NCBI GenBank assembly: GCA_013298805.1
Contig: JAAFIU010000004.1
Span: forward strand, 1-64,000
Source: Cytophagales bacterium
GTDB taxonomy: Bacteria; Bacteroidota; Bacteroidia; Cytophagales; Spirosomataceae
Reading direction: 5' to 3'
DNA length: 64,000 bases
The notes beneath the pieces were generated by a model. That model made no database searches and was not told the origin of the DNA. It worked only from the letters and a program-made list of their open reading frames with translations. Position numbers and translations under genes: made by a program. Below are positions 17,201 to 24,879 of this stretch, one piece after another; position 1 is the first letter of the stretch, and each line of letters opens with the position of its first letter.

Positions 17201-17908
17201 GCGGTTTTTGCCATTGGAACGACACCAAATGTAGAAATTGCTCGTGCCGCAGGATTGGAAGTGAATCGTGGAGTGGTTGTAAATGATTATTTACAGACTT
17301 CCGATCCAGATATTTTTGCCGCAGGTGAAATTGCTCAATGGCGTGGCGAAATGTGGGGAATTACAGCCGCCGCCGAACAACAAGCCGACGTGATTGCCAA
17401 ATATATTGCAGGTGATTGGGCGAGTTATTACAAAGGCTCATTGTCGGTAAATATCATGAAAATTCAAGGAGTTCAATTATGCTCAATGGGAATTATCGAA
17501 ACGCCAAAGGTGCCTGATTATGAGGAGATTATCTTTATTGATAAAGCAAAAAGATATTATAAAAAATGTATCATTCACAATGATAAATTAGTTGGAGCAA
17601 CCCTGATTGGTGATAAATCGGAATTTTTAGAATTTAAAGATTTGATTGCCAACGGTATCGAATTGTCGGATAAGCGTTTAGAATTGTTAAGAAGTGGTAG
17701 AAAAGCTGACCCTGTAATGGGAAAATTGGTTTGTTCGTGCAATAACGTTGGCGAAGGTAATTTAAAATCTTGTATTTCAGGAGGTTGTAAAGATTTTACC
17801 GCTTTATGTGCTACCACAGGTGCAGGAACAGGTTGCGGAAGTTGTCGCCCAGAAGTAAGAGCAATTTTGGAAAAAGAGTTGTCAGAAGAATTAATAGAAG
17901 TCATGTAA
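14285..17908 (+). CDS. nasA: Assimilatory nitrate reductase fused to FAD/NAD(P)H reductase and BFD [2Fe-2S] domains
   Basis: This 1207-residue cytosolic enzyme reduces nitrate to nitrite. Its N-terminal [4Fe-4S] ligands are C13, C16, C20 and C48, followed by the molybdopterin domain with a probable Mo-ligand Cys near 142 (NSRLCMSSAVVG). The dinucleotide-binding domain runs from about 600 to 730 and ends near MHFGKILGNAFGR. The C-terminal part is a NirB/NasB-like flavoprotein (FAD GAGSAGLGF near 748, NAD GGGLLGLELAA near 890) and a BFD domain (CSCNNVG near 1150, GTGCGSCRPEV near 1185). The fusion suggests electrons pass from NAD(P)H to Mo within one chain. Residues about 543-579 are encoded by an in-frame palindromic repeat. 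Confidence 0.94.
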   Translation: MSNLNQTKYKSTCSYCGVGCGVEITKIDNGKIYVEGDKDHPSSKGMLCSKGMNLHYTVNDKSDRLLYPEMRFNRNMPLQRVSWDTALDRTAAIFKTFIQKYGPDSVGFYVSGQCSTEEYYIINKLIKGFIGSNNIDTNSRLCMSSAVVGYKLTLGEDSVPVCYDDIELADCFFVTGANPAWCHPIIWRRVEAHKQANPNVKIIVIDPRRTQTASQADLHLQLNPGTDIVLTNIIGRILIENNWIDNDFITNHTDGFEAYREQVFTRTLSEASVICGVAESDILLAAQYIHESKGFLSMWTMGLNQSVVGVNKNLSLIDLHLITGRIGKEGNGPFSLTGQPNAMGGREVGGLANMLPAHRDLLNPAHREEVQAFWGGAKISDKPGFSATEMFQALADGRMKAIWIVTTNPMVSLPDINMVEKGLQNAKFVVVQDISNRSDTVKYADVVLPAAAWAEKDSVFTNSERRITYLPKVIDAPGEALDDTEIIKRFAHKMGFGESFNYQNNSEIYDEHCLSTKGTNINITGLNYDVLKEKRSVQWPFVDVRDSMLDVRSGETPKSNTESQITNQEPRTSNLEHRESYFGTRRLFTDSKFYTLNQRAKIHAVPDENLSEKLTEDFPLILTTGRIRDQWHTMTKTGKVNKLNQHIAQPYVEIHPNDAQKRGIVDGQVIEIESIRGRNQVKAKITEDIKEGVCFMPMHFGKILGNAFGRANSLTNTLIDARSKEPDFKFSAVQIRAYVKPVEKIVIIGAGSAGLGFINSYRNLNKTDEIHVFSKEIYPFYNRVMLPDYISGAQEWEQLVKLREDQFADANIQVHKGLEIVNIDRKNKIIIDSEGNEHTYDRLILGMGSRAFMPPSVPRIPGIFNMRSRLDADSMKPFMSQENPHALIVGGGLLGLELAASLREVNVKVTIVQRISRFMDRQLDQLGSDLLHEEIVNLGIDVYYNDEVSAFYGTDKFEGVRLKSGRKIDAQIAVFAIGTTPNVEIARAAGLEVNRGVVVNDYLQTSDPDIFAAGEIAQWRGEMWGITAAAEQQADVIAKYIAGDWASYYKGSLSVNIMKIQGVQLCSMGIIETPKVPDYEEIIFIDKAKRYYKKCIIHNDKLVGATLIGDKSEFLEFKDLIANGIELSDKRLELLRSGRKADPVMGKLVCSCNNVGEGNLKSCISGGCKDFTALCATTGAGTGCGSCRPEVRAILEKELSEELIEVM
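15911..16024. repeat. In-frame palindromic element inside nasA (GATGTTCGA words)
   Basis: The left arm (15910-15942) and right arm (about 15992-16024) are imperfect inverted repeats of GATGTTCGAG and similar words. The element stays open in the nasA frame and encodes a polar, low-complexity linker (residues about 543-579, including EPRTSNLEHRES) between the catalytic and dinucleotide-binding domains. The same words occur in non-coding DNA at 49098-49110 and 50673-50690. Confidence 0.7.
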
Positions 17909-17930
17909 CCCAACATCAAGTATACAAAAA

Positions 17931-17961
17931 TAGGGAAGTAATCTCTCGATAAACTTCCCTA
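17931..17961 (+). terminator. Hairpin downstream of nasA
   Basis: TAGGGAAGT (17931-17939) and ACTTCCCTA (17953-17961) form a 9-bp stem 22 nt after the nasA stop codon. No long T-run follows, so termination strength is uncertain. It lies between convergent genes. Confidence 0.5.
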
Positions 17962-18008
17962 AGTATTGATTCTGAGGTTAAAATCATAGTAACATCAATT
18001 TACAATGA

Positions 18009-18410
18009 CTAACGAATAGCCACAACGATGTCACGATTTACAGTTTGATTCGTTTTAATTTCAAAAGTTTTTGAATCAACTACATCAACATTTGAACGAA
18101 TAACTTCGATAGTATATTTACCATCGCTCAAATTTGAAAAATCAAGTGTTTTAGCAAATTTAACTGCTTTTGAACCTACGTATTCACGATAGATTTCGTT
18201 TTTGTCAGCGTCCAAAACAACAACCATTACTTTTTTGCTTGCTGAGTTTTCCACCCAAATATTGAAACTCAAAGATTTGTTTACTTGAGCAATTTTAGTT
18301 TTTACTGAAGCAGATGCTTCGTCGTTTGTTGTTCCTGCGAATGAAGTTAAGTTTGATGTGCAAACCATAGCTATCGCTACGATAAATGCTTTTACTGTGT
18401 TCTTGTTCAT
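18009..18410 (-). CDS. Small secreted protein with predicted beta-sandwich fold, unknown function
   Basis: This 133-residue protein has a signal peptide (AFIVAIAMVCTSNLTSFAG, cleavage near residue 26). The rest looks like an all-beta domain with alternating hydrophobic residues (KKVMVVVLDADKNEIYREYV, LSDGKYTIEVIRSN). The pattern resembles the small DUF3244-like or sorting-domain-like beta sandwiches common in Bacteroidota. No catalytic motif is visible. It is convergent with nasA and divergent from the rubredoxin gene; nothing links it to nitrate except position. Confidence 0.7.
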   Translation of the reverse strand: MNKNTVKAFIVAIAMVCTSNLTSFAGTTNDEASASVKTKIAQVNKSLSFNIWVENSASKKVMVVVLDADKNEIYREYVGSKAVKFAKTLDFSNLSDGKYTIEVIRSNVDVVDSKTFEIKTNQTVNRDIVVAIR

Positions 18411-18782
18411 GATATTAAATGTTTTTTATTTATGGGAAATTTAACTTGTTTTTAGTCTCTTAAAACTATAATGTTAAACACCAGATGATAGATTTATTTG
18501 TTAAACTAAATTTGTATATTTCTAAGAATTTATTTTTCTGAAATCTAAAATATTTCTAACTCGAACGTTACTTTGTTAAAGATATTTATGTGTCAAAAAA
18601 TGAATTCACAAGGCTTACAAAACTTGTTTTTTAATTCAATTAAAAGCTCAGAAATACATCTGTGTCAATCGTTTGACGATGTAAACTTATAAAATTGATT
18701 TTGAAACTCAAGCACAAAAGCGATAAAATTTTAACTTTTTCAAGAAAGTTCTTCTAAAAAAAATTATATTTCACAAAATAAT

Positions 18783-18823
18783 ACTATTCTAAAAATCAAA
18801 TTTATATTAATTGTTAGAATAGT
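18783..18823. repeat. Short inverted repeat in the 18411-18939 gap
   Basis: ACTATTCTAA (18783-18792) and TTAGAATAGT (18814-18823) are perfect inverted copies around an A/T-rich loop. The 529-bp gap separates divergent genes and otherwise holds only A/T-rich sequence in which I see no ORF or clear promoter. It could be an operator or hairpin for the downstream gene. Confidence 0.35.
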
Positions 18824-18939
18824 GATATGCTAAAATTTAAAAATACATTATTCTGATTTTCAGTATATTAAGTAATTATTACTAACTTTAGAGTGGAGAT
18901 AACGATTTAATAATGTAGCATATCAACCCGCAGAGTATT

Positions 18940-20397
18940 ATGAAAGACTATTCATTATTGAAAATAAACCTAATGGGAGGAATTGTTTCTCCTGGAACAT
19001 TACAGTACATCCTTTTAGCCGCTCGTGAAGCAGGGGTAAGAGACATTAGTTTTGGAGCAAGACAGCAATTGTTGATGTATGTAAAGGCTGAAACTGTGCG
19101 TGGAAGTGGAATATTAGATTTAAAAAATAAATTGTATAATTCTAATATTGACTTTGAAATTGATACGGATAGTTTTCCTAATATTATTTCTTCTTATTGT
19201 GCTGAAGAAGTATTCCCGACCGGGCAGTGGATTTCGGAAGGAATTTATAAGGACATTTTTGACGGGTTTGATTATCAGCCCAAATTGAAGGTGAATATTT
19301 CAGATTTTCAACAATCATTTACGCCATTTTTTACGGGAAATCTTAATTTCATTGCTTCAAATACCCAAAATTTTTGGTACTTATATGTACGTCCGAAGCA
19401 AACGAACCGAATTTTCCGTTTTCCAATTCTAATTTATACTTTGGAAATCCCTAAAATATCTAAAAGAATTGAAGAAGTAATTTGGGACAATCCAGAAATG
19501 GATGAAAATGAAGTTTATGAAAAAGTAATTGCTCAAGGTGAAATTATCTCGCAGGTAATTCGTGAAGATTTAAAATTACCTCAGTTTTCATTGCCTTATT
19601 ACGAAGGTTTTAATCGTTACGGAGATAAAACTTGGTTGGGTATTTACCGAAGAAATGAAACTTTTTCGATTGATTTTTTACAAGAAATTTGTGATGTTTG
19701 TCTCGAAACAAAAGTAGGTCAAATCTGTACAACACCGTGGAAATCTCTGATTATTAAGGGAATTGAGAAAAAACATCGTGGTCTTTGGGATGCACTTTTA
19801 GGTAAGTATACCATTAATGTGCGTCATGCCGCAAATGAACTTAATTGGCAGGTTGAAGACCTTTCTCTTGAAGGTTTAGCCTTGAAAAAATCAATTATTA
19901 GAGAATTTGACGATGAAGATGTTCGTACTTTTGGTTTAAGTTTTGCTGTACAAACTCGCTCAAAATCAGAGGTTTTTGGTTCTGTTGTGATTAAAAAACG
20001 TAAAATATTTGGCGGACTTTCCAGTGTTTTTGATATTTATCACACCTCAGACTTCAATCCAAACACTCGTGAATTAATACTTTTTGAAAATGGAGTCAAT
20101 AAGGCTCACGTTCCCGAAATTTTACAAAGACTTTCCAAACGCTTTTATGCTCAAAGTTCTAAACAAGAAGTAACTTTTGTAAAAGAAAAAGCACGTAAAT
20201 CTTCTGATTTACAATTGGTTAAGGTGCATCAGTGTAAAATTTGTTTTACCATTTATGATGAACGTTTTGGCGATTCAGTTAATAATATTGCAGTAGGGGT
20301 GAAGTTTTTGGATTTACCAAAAGATTATTGTTGCCCTGTTTGTGAGGCTGACAAAGAGGAATTTGTGGAAGTGAAAGTGGATGCTTTGTTGGTGTAG
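18940..20397 (+). CDS. Nitrite/sulfite reductase-like protein with C-terminal rubredoxin domain
   Basis: This 485-residue protein starts with a NiR/SiR ferredoxin-like half domain (NLMGGIVSPGTLQYILLAA, then FGARQQLLMYV). A second related region follows about residues 230-400, with NELNWQVEDLSLEGLAL and REFDDEDVRTFGLSFAV. It ends with a rubredoxin domain (HQCKICFTIYDERFGDS and DYCCPVCEADKEEF, about residues 428-478). The paired Cys motifs that bind siroheme and [4Fe-4S] in true NiR/SiR are absent. An electron-transfer role in nitrate assimilation is plausible from context but unproven. Confidence 0.8.
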   Translation: MKDYSLLKINLMGGIVSPGTLQYILLAAREAGVRDISFGARQQLLMYVKAETVRGSGILDLKNKLYNSNIDFEIDTDSFPNIISSYCAEEVFPTGQWISEGIYKDIFDGFDYQPKLKVNISDFQQSFTPFFTGNLNFIASNTQNFWYLYVRPKQTNRIFRFPILIYTLEIPKISKRIEEVIWDNPEMDENEVYEKVIAQGEIISQVIREDLKLPQFSLPYYEGFNRYGDKTWLGIYRRNETFSIDFLQEICDVCLETKVGQICTTPWKSLIIKGIEKKHRGLWDALLGKYTINVRHAANELNWQVEDLSLEGLALKKSIIREFDDEDVRTFGLSFAVQTRSKSEVFGSVVIKKRKIFGGLSSVFDIYHTSDFNPNTRELILFENGVNKAHVPEILQRLSKRFYAQSSKQEVTFVKEKARKSSDLQLVKVHQCKICFTIYDERFGDSVNNIAVGVKFLDLPKDYCCPVCEADKEEFVEVKVDALLV

Positions 20398-20416
20398 ATT
20401 TTAGGAAAATAATATT

Positions 20417-20449
20417 AAAAACGGCAACTTCCAAAGGGTTGCCGTTTTT
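20417..20449. terminator. Bidirectional Rho-independent terminator
   Basis: AAAACGGCAAC and GTTGCCGTTTTT flank a roughly 9-nt loop, with A-rich and T-rich flanks on both sides. It lies between the rubredoxin gene (plus) and the convergent anti-sigma gene (minus) and can serve both. Confidence 0.85.
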
Positions 20450-20452
20450 GTT

Positions 20453-20923
20453 TTACACACCCATTCTACGTTGAAAATAAGGCTTTAAAACTCTTTTATC
20501 AATAAAAAATAAGGCAACTAATACATTGATTATCAAGAATAAACGGGTAAATTCTTTGTCTTGTAAAATTCTCAAAGGCTTGCTCAAATCAACTTGGATG
20601 GCTTGGTTATTGAGCATTGGTAAAACGGCAGCAAATAGACAAACAAACAACACTGCCATCAACGACAAGAAGTAAATGGGCAATTTACTGGTTTTGCGGA
20701 CGGTTATAACCTCTTGCGAAAGCTCCCAACGGTCAATGAGTTTATCCGTAAAATTAACCGCTGTTTTTTCTATGCTCACATCCATTAATAATGCGTGAGT
20801 CTGTGTATACTCGTTGAAAAGAGACTGATATTCAGCACTTTCAGCGAGCATTTTATGGTGTTGAAGCATCGTTTCTTCCGAAGCAATGCCGTCAAGAATA
20901 TCAAAAATATCTTCGTCTTTCAT
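20453..20923 (-). CDS. Putative anti-sigma factor / membrane partner of the ECF sigma
   Basis: This 156-residue protein has a soluble N-terminal half (MKDEDIFDILDGIASEETM..., resembling anti-sigma N-termini without a zinc motif) and two hydrophobic segments at about residues 84-106 and 126-142. It starts 24 bp after the sigma factor gene on the same strand, the usual arrangement for a membrane anti-sigma factor. Function is inferred from position and topology. Confidence 0.65.
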   Translation of the reverse strand: MKDEDIFDILDGIASEETMLQHHKMLAESAEYQSLFNEYTQTHALLMDVSIEKTAVNFTDKLIDRWELSQEVITVRKTSKLPIYFLSLMAVLFVCLFAAVLPMLNNQAIQVDLSKPLRILQDKEFTRLFLIINVLVALFFIDKRVLKPYFQRRMGV

Positions 20924-20947
20924 TTTAATTGAGTGATTTTCTATTCA

Positions 20948-21517
20948 CTACATTAATGTTTTTACTTCTTTTCCCAAGATTCGCTTCATTTCTTCAGCCA
21001 GTTTTTTTCTGGCTCGGCAAAGTTTTACTTTAATGGTTTCGGCAGAGACTCCGACTACTTGGGCTATTTCTTCTAAAGATTGTTCTTTTAGATAGAATAA
21101 GGTTATTATCGTAACGTCATCGGGTAGTAAATGATTGAGAGCTTGCTGAATATATTTTCGCTGTTCCTTGATTTTTAGGTCGTTATCAGTATCGGCTGAA
21201 ACAAATTGAGCCGATTGTGAGGCTTCAATATCTTCGGTGTGAATTCGATTTTTACGCTTAAACATCAAAGCAGTATTAAACACAATTCTATAAAACCAAG
21301 TCGTAAACTTTGCTTCTTGATTAAAACTTGGTAATGCCTGAAAAGCTTGAATGAAAGCATCTTGAGCAATTTCTTCGGCATCTTCCCGTGTTCCCGCAAT
21401 TTTGTACGCCACCGTAAACGCATAGTCTTTGTGGCGATTAGCAAGGTCTTTGTACCCCGACTTATCGCCAGCTAAAATGCGTTCAATGATAGAATTATCT
21501 GTTTCGTTGGTTTTCAC
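20948..21517 (-). CDS. ECF-type RNA polymerase sigma factor
   Basis: This 189-residue sigma-70 family protein has region 2 (YKDLANRHKDYAFTVAYKIAG, then EDAEEIAQDAFIQAFQALPSF, about residues 20-62) and region 4 (LNHLLPDDVTIITLFYLKEQ, LEEIAQVVGVSAETIKVKL, about 130-170). It lacks region 3, as expected for the extracytoplasmic function group. It is followed by its likely anti-sigma partner and is divergent from a DUF6249 protein across a long palindrome. Its targets are unknown. Confidence 0.93.
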   Translation of the reverse strand: MKTNETDNSIIERILAGDKSGYKDLANRHKDYAFTVAYKIAGTREDAEEIAQDAFIQAFQALPSFNQEAKFTTWFYRIVFNTALMFKRKNRIHTEDIEASQSAQFVSADTDNDLKIKEQRKYIQQALNHLLPDDVTIITLFYLKEQSLEEIAQVVGVSAETIKVKLCRARKKLAEEMKRILGKEVKTLM

Positions 21518-21542
21518 ATTTGTTAGATGCGGGTTGGTTGAA

Positions 21543-21719
21543 AAAGGTTACAGAGAAAATATTGTCTGAGCTTTTGTCTGAACTGAGATTGCGAAATGTC
21601 GCACCGTATTCAGATTTATGGATTTTTAGGATTGTTCTACGACTTTCAAATCCTAAAAATCCATAAATCCCACGAATCCAAATTCAGACAAATATTTTCA
21701 CCCTCCACTGTAACCTTTC
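21543..21719. repeat. MITE-like palindromic element with GTCTGAACTGAGATT end
   Basis: Outer arms AAAGGTTACAG and GAAAATATTGTCTGA (21543-21569) are inverted at 21684-21719. Inside, TTTATGGATTTTTAGGATT (21616-21634) has a perfect 19-bp inverted copy at 21649-21667. TTGTCTGAACTGAGATT near 21575 is shared with the elements at 42525, 50984 and 59624. It sits between divergent genes, so it cannot simply be a terminator. Confidence 0.65.
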
Positions 21720-21783
21720 TAATACAAGTTACATCATATCACCAGAAATCAATTTATTTAACAATTATAAAATATTTACGACC

Positions 21784-22158
21784 ATGATAGATGGAAACTT
21801 AGTACCGATAGTTGCTCTTTTAATTCCAATCACTGGAACATTAGGCGTTTTTACGATGATTGTTTTTTTACGCAAGTACGAAAATGACGAAAAAATGGCA
21901 ATGATTGCCAAAGGAATGACTCCACCACAAAAAATGTCTAATCCTGTTAATCCAAGTCACTCATTACGTTGGGGATTTATATTGATTGGTTTGGGTATCG
22001 GCTTATTGATGGGTTCTTTATTGGAGGCATTAACACATATTGATGAAGAAGTCGCTCATTTTTCCATGATATTTATTTTTGGAGGGTTAGGACTTTTAGG
22101 GTCATATTTTTATCAAATGAATGTAGATAAGAAAAATCAAGCTAACAAAGATGTTTAA
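21784..22158 (+). CDS. DUF6249-like small membrane protein
   Basis: This 124-residue protein has three hydrophobic segments at about residues 7-28, 62-84 and 92-112. The pattern of an N-terminal helix, a KYENDEKMAMIAKGM segment, then two more helices resembles small DUF6249 membrane proteins of Bacteroidota, often found near ECF sigma genes. It is divergent from the sigma/anti-sigma pair and could be part of its regulon. No catalytic residues are visible. Confidence 0.7.
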   Translation: MIDGNLVPIVALLIPITGTLGVFTMIVFLRKYENDEKMAMIAKGMTPPQKMSNPVNPSHSLRWGFILIGLGIGLLMGSLLEALTHIDEEVAHFSMIFIFGGLGLLGSYFYQMNVDKKNQANKDV

Positions 22159-22185
22159 TTTTCAGTAAATCAGTAAGTTATCCAG

Positions 22186-22216
22186 AGGTTTCTTTGTTAT
22201 TCAAGGAAACCTTTTT
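22186..22216 (+). terminator. Rho-independent terminator after the DUF6249-like gene
   Basis: AGGTTTC (22186-22192) pairs with GAAACCT (22206-22212), with additional TTG/CAA pairing toward the loop, followed by a T-run to 22216. It lies 28 nt after the stop codon. Confidence 0.8.
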
Positions 22217-22363
22217 AGTATTTAATAGACTTGAACTTTCCATATTTCGTTCCATTAACATTTCCTTAACAAGCATTAACATTTTATTAGGAGACCTCCG
22301 AAGACTTTCTGCGTTATAAGTTCAAATTTCCAGATTTAAACCAAACGTAAACGCATAGAAGTC

Positions 22364-22969
22364 ATGAAAAAATTAATTGCAGCCATTGCCCTTTCAGTTT
22401 TTGCTTTCGCTAAAATCAACGCTCAAAGTGTTGCTTTCAAAATAGGATATACTCATTCAGACGTACTTGTTTCACCTGAGCCAGGGAATATTTTTACGCC
22501 AAAAGAAACTTTTCATGCAGGTATTGTCATCAAAGATTTGAAGTTGAGTGATAAAATAGGCTTCCAACCAGAGCTTTTATATTCAATGCAAGGATTTAAT
22601 GTGGCAAGTCTTGGAAATATAAATATTCACTATTTGTCAGTTCCCTTGTTAGCAACTTTTCCAGTCACTGAAGATTTACAGTTACAGGTTGGTCCACAAA
22701 TAAGTTATATGGTTAATTCAAGAGTGGGTGTTGCTAATTTATTTTCAGTTGCTTATAACGGAATATTTAAAGATATTGATGCAGGGGCAGTGGCAGGAGT
22801 AGAATATAAAGCATCGGATAAAGTATCGCTTGGCGGACGTTATTATTTAGGCATGACCAACGTAAATAAAGATTTTTCATTCGGTAATAACACTAATTTG
22901 TCTAACTACTTTCAAATGCGTAACACAGGTGTTCAAGCATATATTTCGTTCAGTTTTGGTAAGAAATAG
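22364..22969 (+). CDS. Outer-membrane beta-barrel protein (porin family, PorT/OmpW-like)
   Basis: This 201-residue protein has a clear signal peptide (LIAAIALSVFAFAKINAQ). Eight or so amphipathic beta strands follow, including GFQPELLYSMQGFNV, IHYLSVPLLATFPV and LQLQVGPQISYMVNS, with a terminal strand NTGVQAYISFSFGKK. This is the typical Bacteroidota outer_membrane_beta-barrel family. No specific function can be assigned. Confidence 0.85.
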   Translation: MKKLIAAIALSVFAFAKINAQSVAFKIGYTHSDVLVSPEPGNIFTPKETFHAGIVIKDLKLSDKIGFQPELLYSMQGFNVASLGNINIHYLSVPLLATFPVTEDLQLQVGPQISYMVNSRVGVANLFSVAYNGIFKDIDAGAVAGVEYKASDKVSLGGRYYLGMTNVNKDFSFGNNTNLSNYFQMRNTGVQAYISFSFGKK

Positions 22970-23155
22970 TTAAATTATAACGAAAAGCGATTAGCGAAAA
23001 AGCGAAAAAGCGAGCAAGCAAGCACTAATGCCACTTTGTTATATTGAAAATGTTAAGGTTTGCGAAAGAAAATAACGTAAGATATTAGGTCTTTTTCACT
23101 TATCTCAAATCGCTCTTCGCATTTTATTCTCCAATCAATTTAAAATCGTACAGCC

Positions 23156-23797
23156 ATGAAAACTAAAATAATGAGTGCGTTAATTACTTTATTTGGATTA
23201 ACAACTGCTTTAAATGCCCAAACGCTCAATGGAAATGATAATTTTCAAGGCAATCGTCGAGAAGAATATCCTCAACAAAGAGGCAATGATTATCCACAAC
23301 AAAATGGTGGGTATAAGCAACAACGGGGATATAATAATCAACAAGGAGGATACAATAATAACCCAAATAACGGTGGTAGTTATTATGGAAATGATGATGA
23401 TTTATATGGTCGTCGTCAGGGAAATCAATACGGAAATTATTCATTTGATAATCGTAACCCATTTGATACTCGTAGCCAGTATTACGACCCACGAAATCCG
23501 TTTGACCCACGTCCAGTGTATGACCAAAGTCGTCATGGACGTTGGAATGACAATGATTATCGCTATAATGGCAACCCTTTTGATTATTGCCAAAATCGTC
23601 AAACTTGGGCGAATCGTTACTATCCAATAGACCCACGCAATCCTTATGATGTACGTAACATCTATCAAAATCGTGGAAATGGATACAATAACAGATATAA
23701 TAATGGTTACGGAAATAATAATGGATATGGCAGAGGATATGATGGATATGGAGACAGAAAACGTCACCACGAACACCATGAAGGACGTGGTTGGTAA
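23156..23797 (+). CDS. Secreted Asn/Gly/Tyr-rich repetitive protein
   Basis: This 213-residue protein has a signal peptide (MSALITLFGLTTALNAQT) and a low-complexity mature part rich in N, G, Y, Q and R. Four units resembling DPRNPFDxRxxY lie between about residues 96 and 172 (for example NPFDTRSQYY and NPYDVRNIYQ). The C-terminus is H/R-rich (DRKRHHEHHEGRGW). No family is recognised. It is probably a disordered surface or matrix protein, and its basic/aromatic repeats suggest polymer or polyanion contact (inference). Confidence 0.65.
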   Translation: MKTKIMSALITLFGLTTALNAQTLNGNDNFQGNRREEYPQQRGNDYPQQNGGYKQQRGYNNQQGGYNNNPNNGGSYYGNDDDLYGRRQGNQYGNYSFDNRNPFDTRSQYYDPRNPFDPRPVYDQSRHGRWNDNDYRYNGNPFDYCQNRQTWANRYYPIDPRNPYDVRNIYQNRGNGYNNRYNNGYGNNNGYGRGYDGYGDRKRHHEHHEGRGW

Positions 23798-23817
23798 TCA
23801 ATTTATTTAATATTGAA

Positions 23818-23860
23818 AGCCTAATCCCCAAGTTTAAAAGCTTGGGGATTAGGCTTTTTT
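23818..23860 (+). terminator. Strong Rho-independent terminator
   Basis: AGCCTAATCCCCAAG (23818-23832) and CTTGGGGATTAGGCT (23841-23855) form a perfect 15-bp stem with an 8-nt loop and a T-run to 23860. It ends the repetitive-protein gene. Confidence 0.92.
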
Positions 23861-23988
23861 CGTGAATATTGATAAATATCAGTTTCACAAATTCAGTATA
23901 AAAAGAAATGCTGTGGCTTTTATTAGTACAAAATAATATTACTTTGGGGAAGATTCCTCAAATTTTTATAAAATTCTAACATTATATT

Positions 23989-24819
23989 ATGCAAATCTAT
24001 CAAGCCATAAGCCAGCGTGAAGCACAGGGGTTTAATACTCAACAACTTAGAGACAACTTTTTGATTGAATCAAATTTTCGTAACAATGAAATTGTCTTGT
24101 ATTATACTCATTATGACCGTGTTATTTTAGGAGGAGCAATGCCTGTTTATACGGCTTTAGATTTGCCAACTTATGATAACTTGAAATCAGACTATTTCTT
24201 AGAACGTCGTGAAATTGGTATCATTAACGTTGGGGGAGATGGTGAAATTACGGTTGATGGCGAGACTTTCGCATTGTCCAAATTAGATGCTCTTTACATC
24301 GGGAAAGGTTCTAAATCGGTTACTTTCAAAAGTAATTCTGCCGATAGACCAGCTCAATATTTCTTATTGTCTGCTCCTGCTCATCAAACGTATCCAACTC
24401 GTAAAATGAGTAAAGAAGAAGCATCGCCAGTGTCGTTGGGCAGTGCAGAAACGGCTAATGAACGTACTATTTATAAATATATTCACCGTGACGGAATCCA
24501 GAGTTGCCAGGTGGTGATGGGTTTGACCGTTCTGAAATCAGGAAGTATTTGGAATACCATGCCTGCTCACGTACACGACCGTCGTATGGAAGCATATTTG
24601 TATTTTGACCTTGATGAAGCACACCGAGTTTTCCATTTAATGGGACAACCACAGGAAACTCGTCACTTAGTTGTGGCAAATCATCAAGCAATTTTGTCGC
24701 CGCCTTGGTCAATTCATTCAGGTGCAGGAACTACCAATTATTCGTTTATTTGGGCAATGGCAGGTGAAAATCTTGATTTTACGGATATGGATTTTACCAA
24801 TATTATAGACTTGAAATAA
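23989..24819 (+). CDS. kduI: 5-dehydro-4-deoxy-D-glucuronate isomerase (KduI)
   Basis: This 276-residue cupin isomerase converts 5-keto-4-deoxyuronate to 3-deoxy-D-glycero-2,5-hexodiulosonate in pectin and other uronate degradation. Family stretches include FRNNEIVLYYTHYDRVILGG and, near residue 195, PAHVHDRRMEAYLYFD, which carries the metal-binding HxH and Glu; the third His is in PWSIHSGAGT. Length is normal. No kduD or polysaccharide lyase is adjacent, so it stands alone here. Confidence 0.95.
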   Translation: MQIYQAISQREAQGFNTQQLRDNFLIESNFRNNEIVLYYTHYDRVILGGAMPVYTALDLPTYDNLKSDYFLERREIGIINVGGDGEITVDGETFALSKLDALYIGKGSKSVTFKSNSADRPAQYFLLSAPAHQTYPTRKMSKEEASPVSLGSAETANERTIYKYIHRDGIQSCQVVMGLTVLKSGSIWNTMPAHVHDRRMEAYLYFDLDEAHRVFHLMGQPQETRHLVVANHQAILSPPWSIHSGAGTTNYSFIWAMAGENLDFTDMDFTNIIDLK

Positions 24820-24879
24820 TTTTTTGGTTGAAAACTTTAATTTGGCAGATTGTTATAAGTTCCTGCTAAGTTAAAGTTT

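Noticed and set aside
23226-23888. 220-codon minus-strand frame opposite the Asn/Gly/Tyr-rich gene
   Set aside because: It is the complement of a repetitive coding sequence, is rich in His/Tyr/Asp without any domain, and overlaps the strong terminator at 23818-23860. The plus-strand gene has a signal peptide and normal start.
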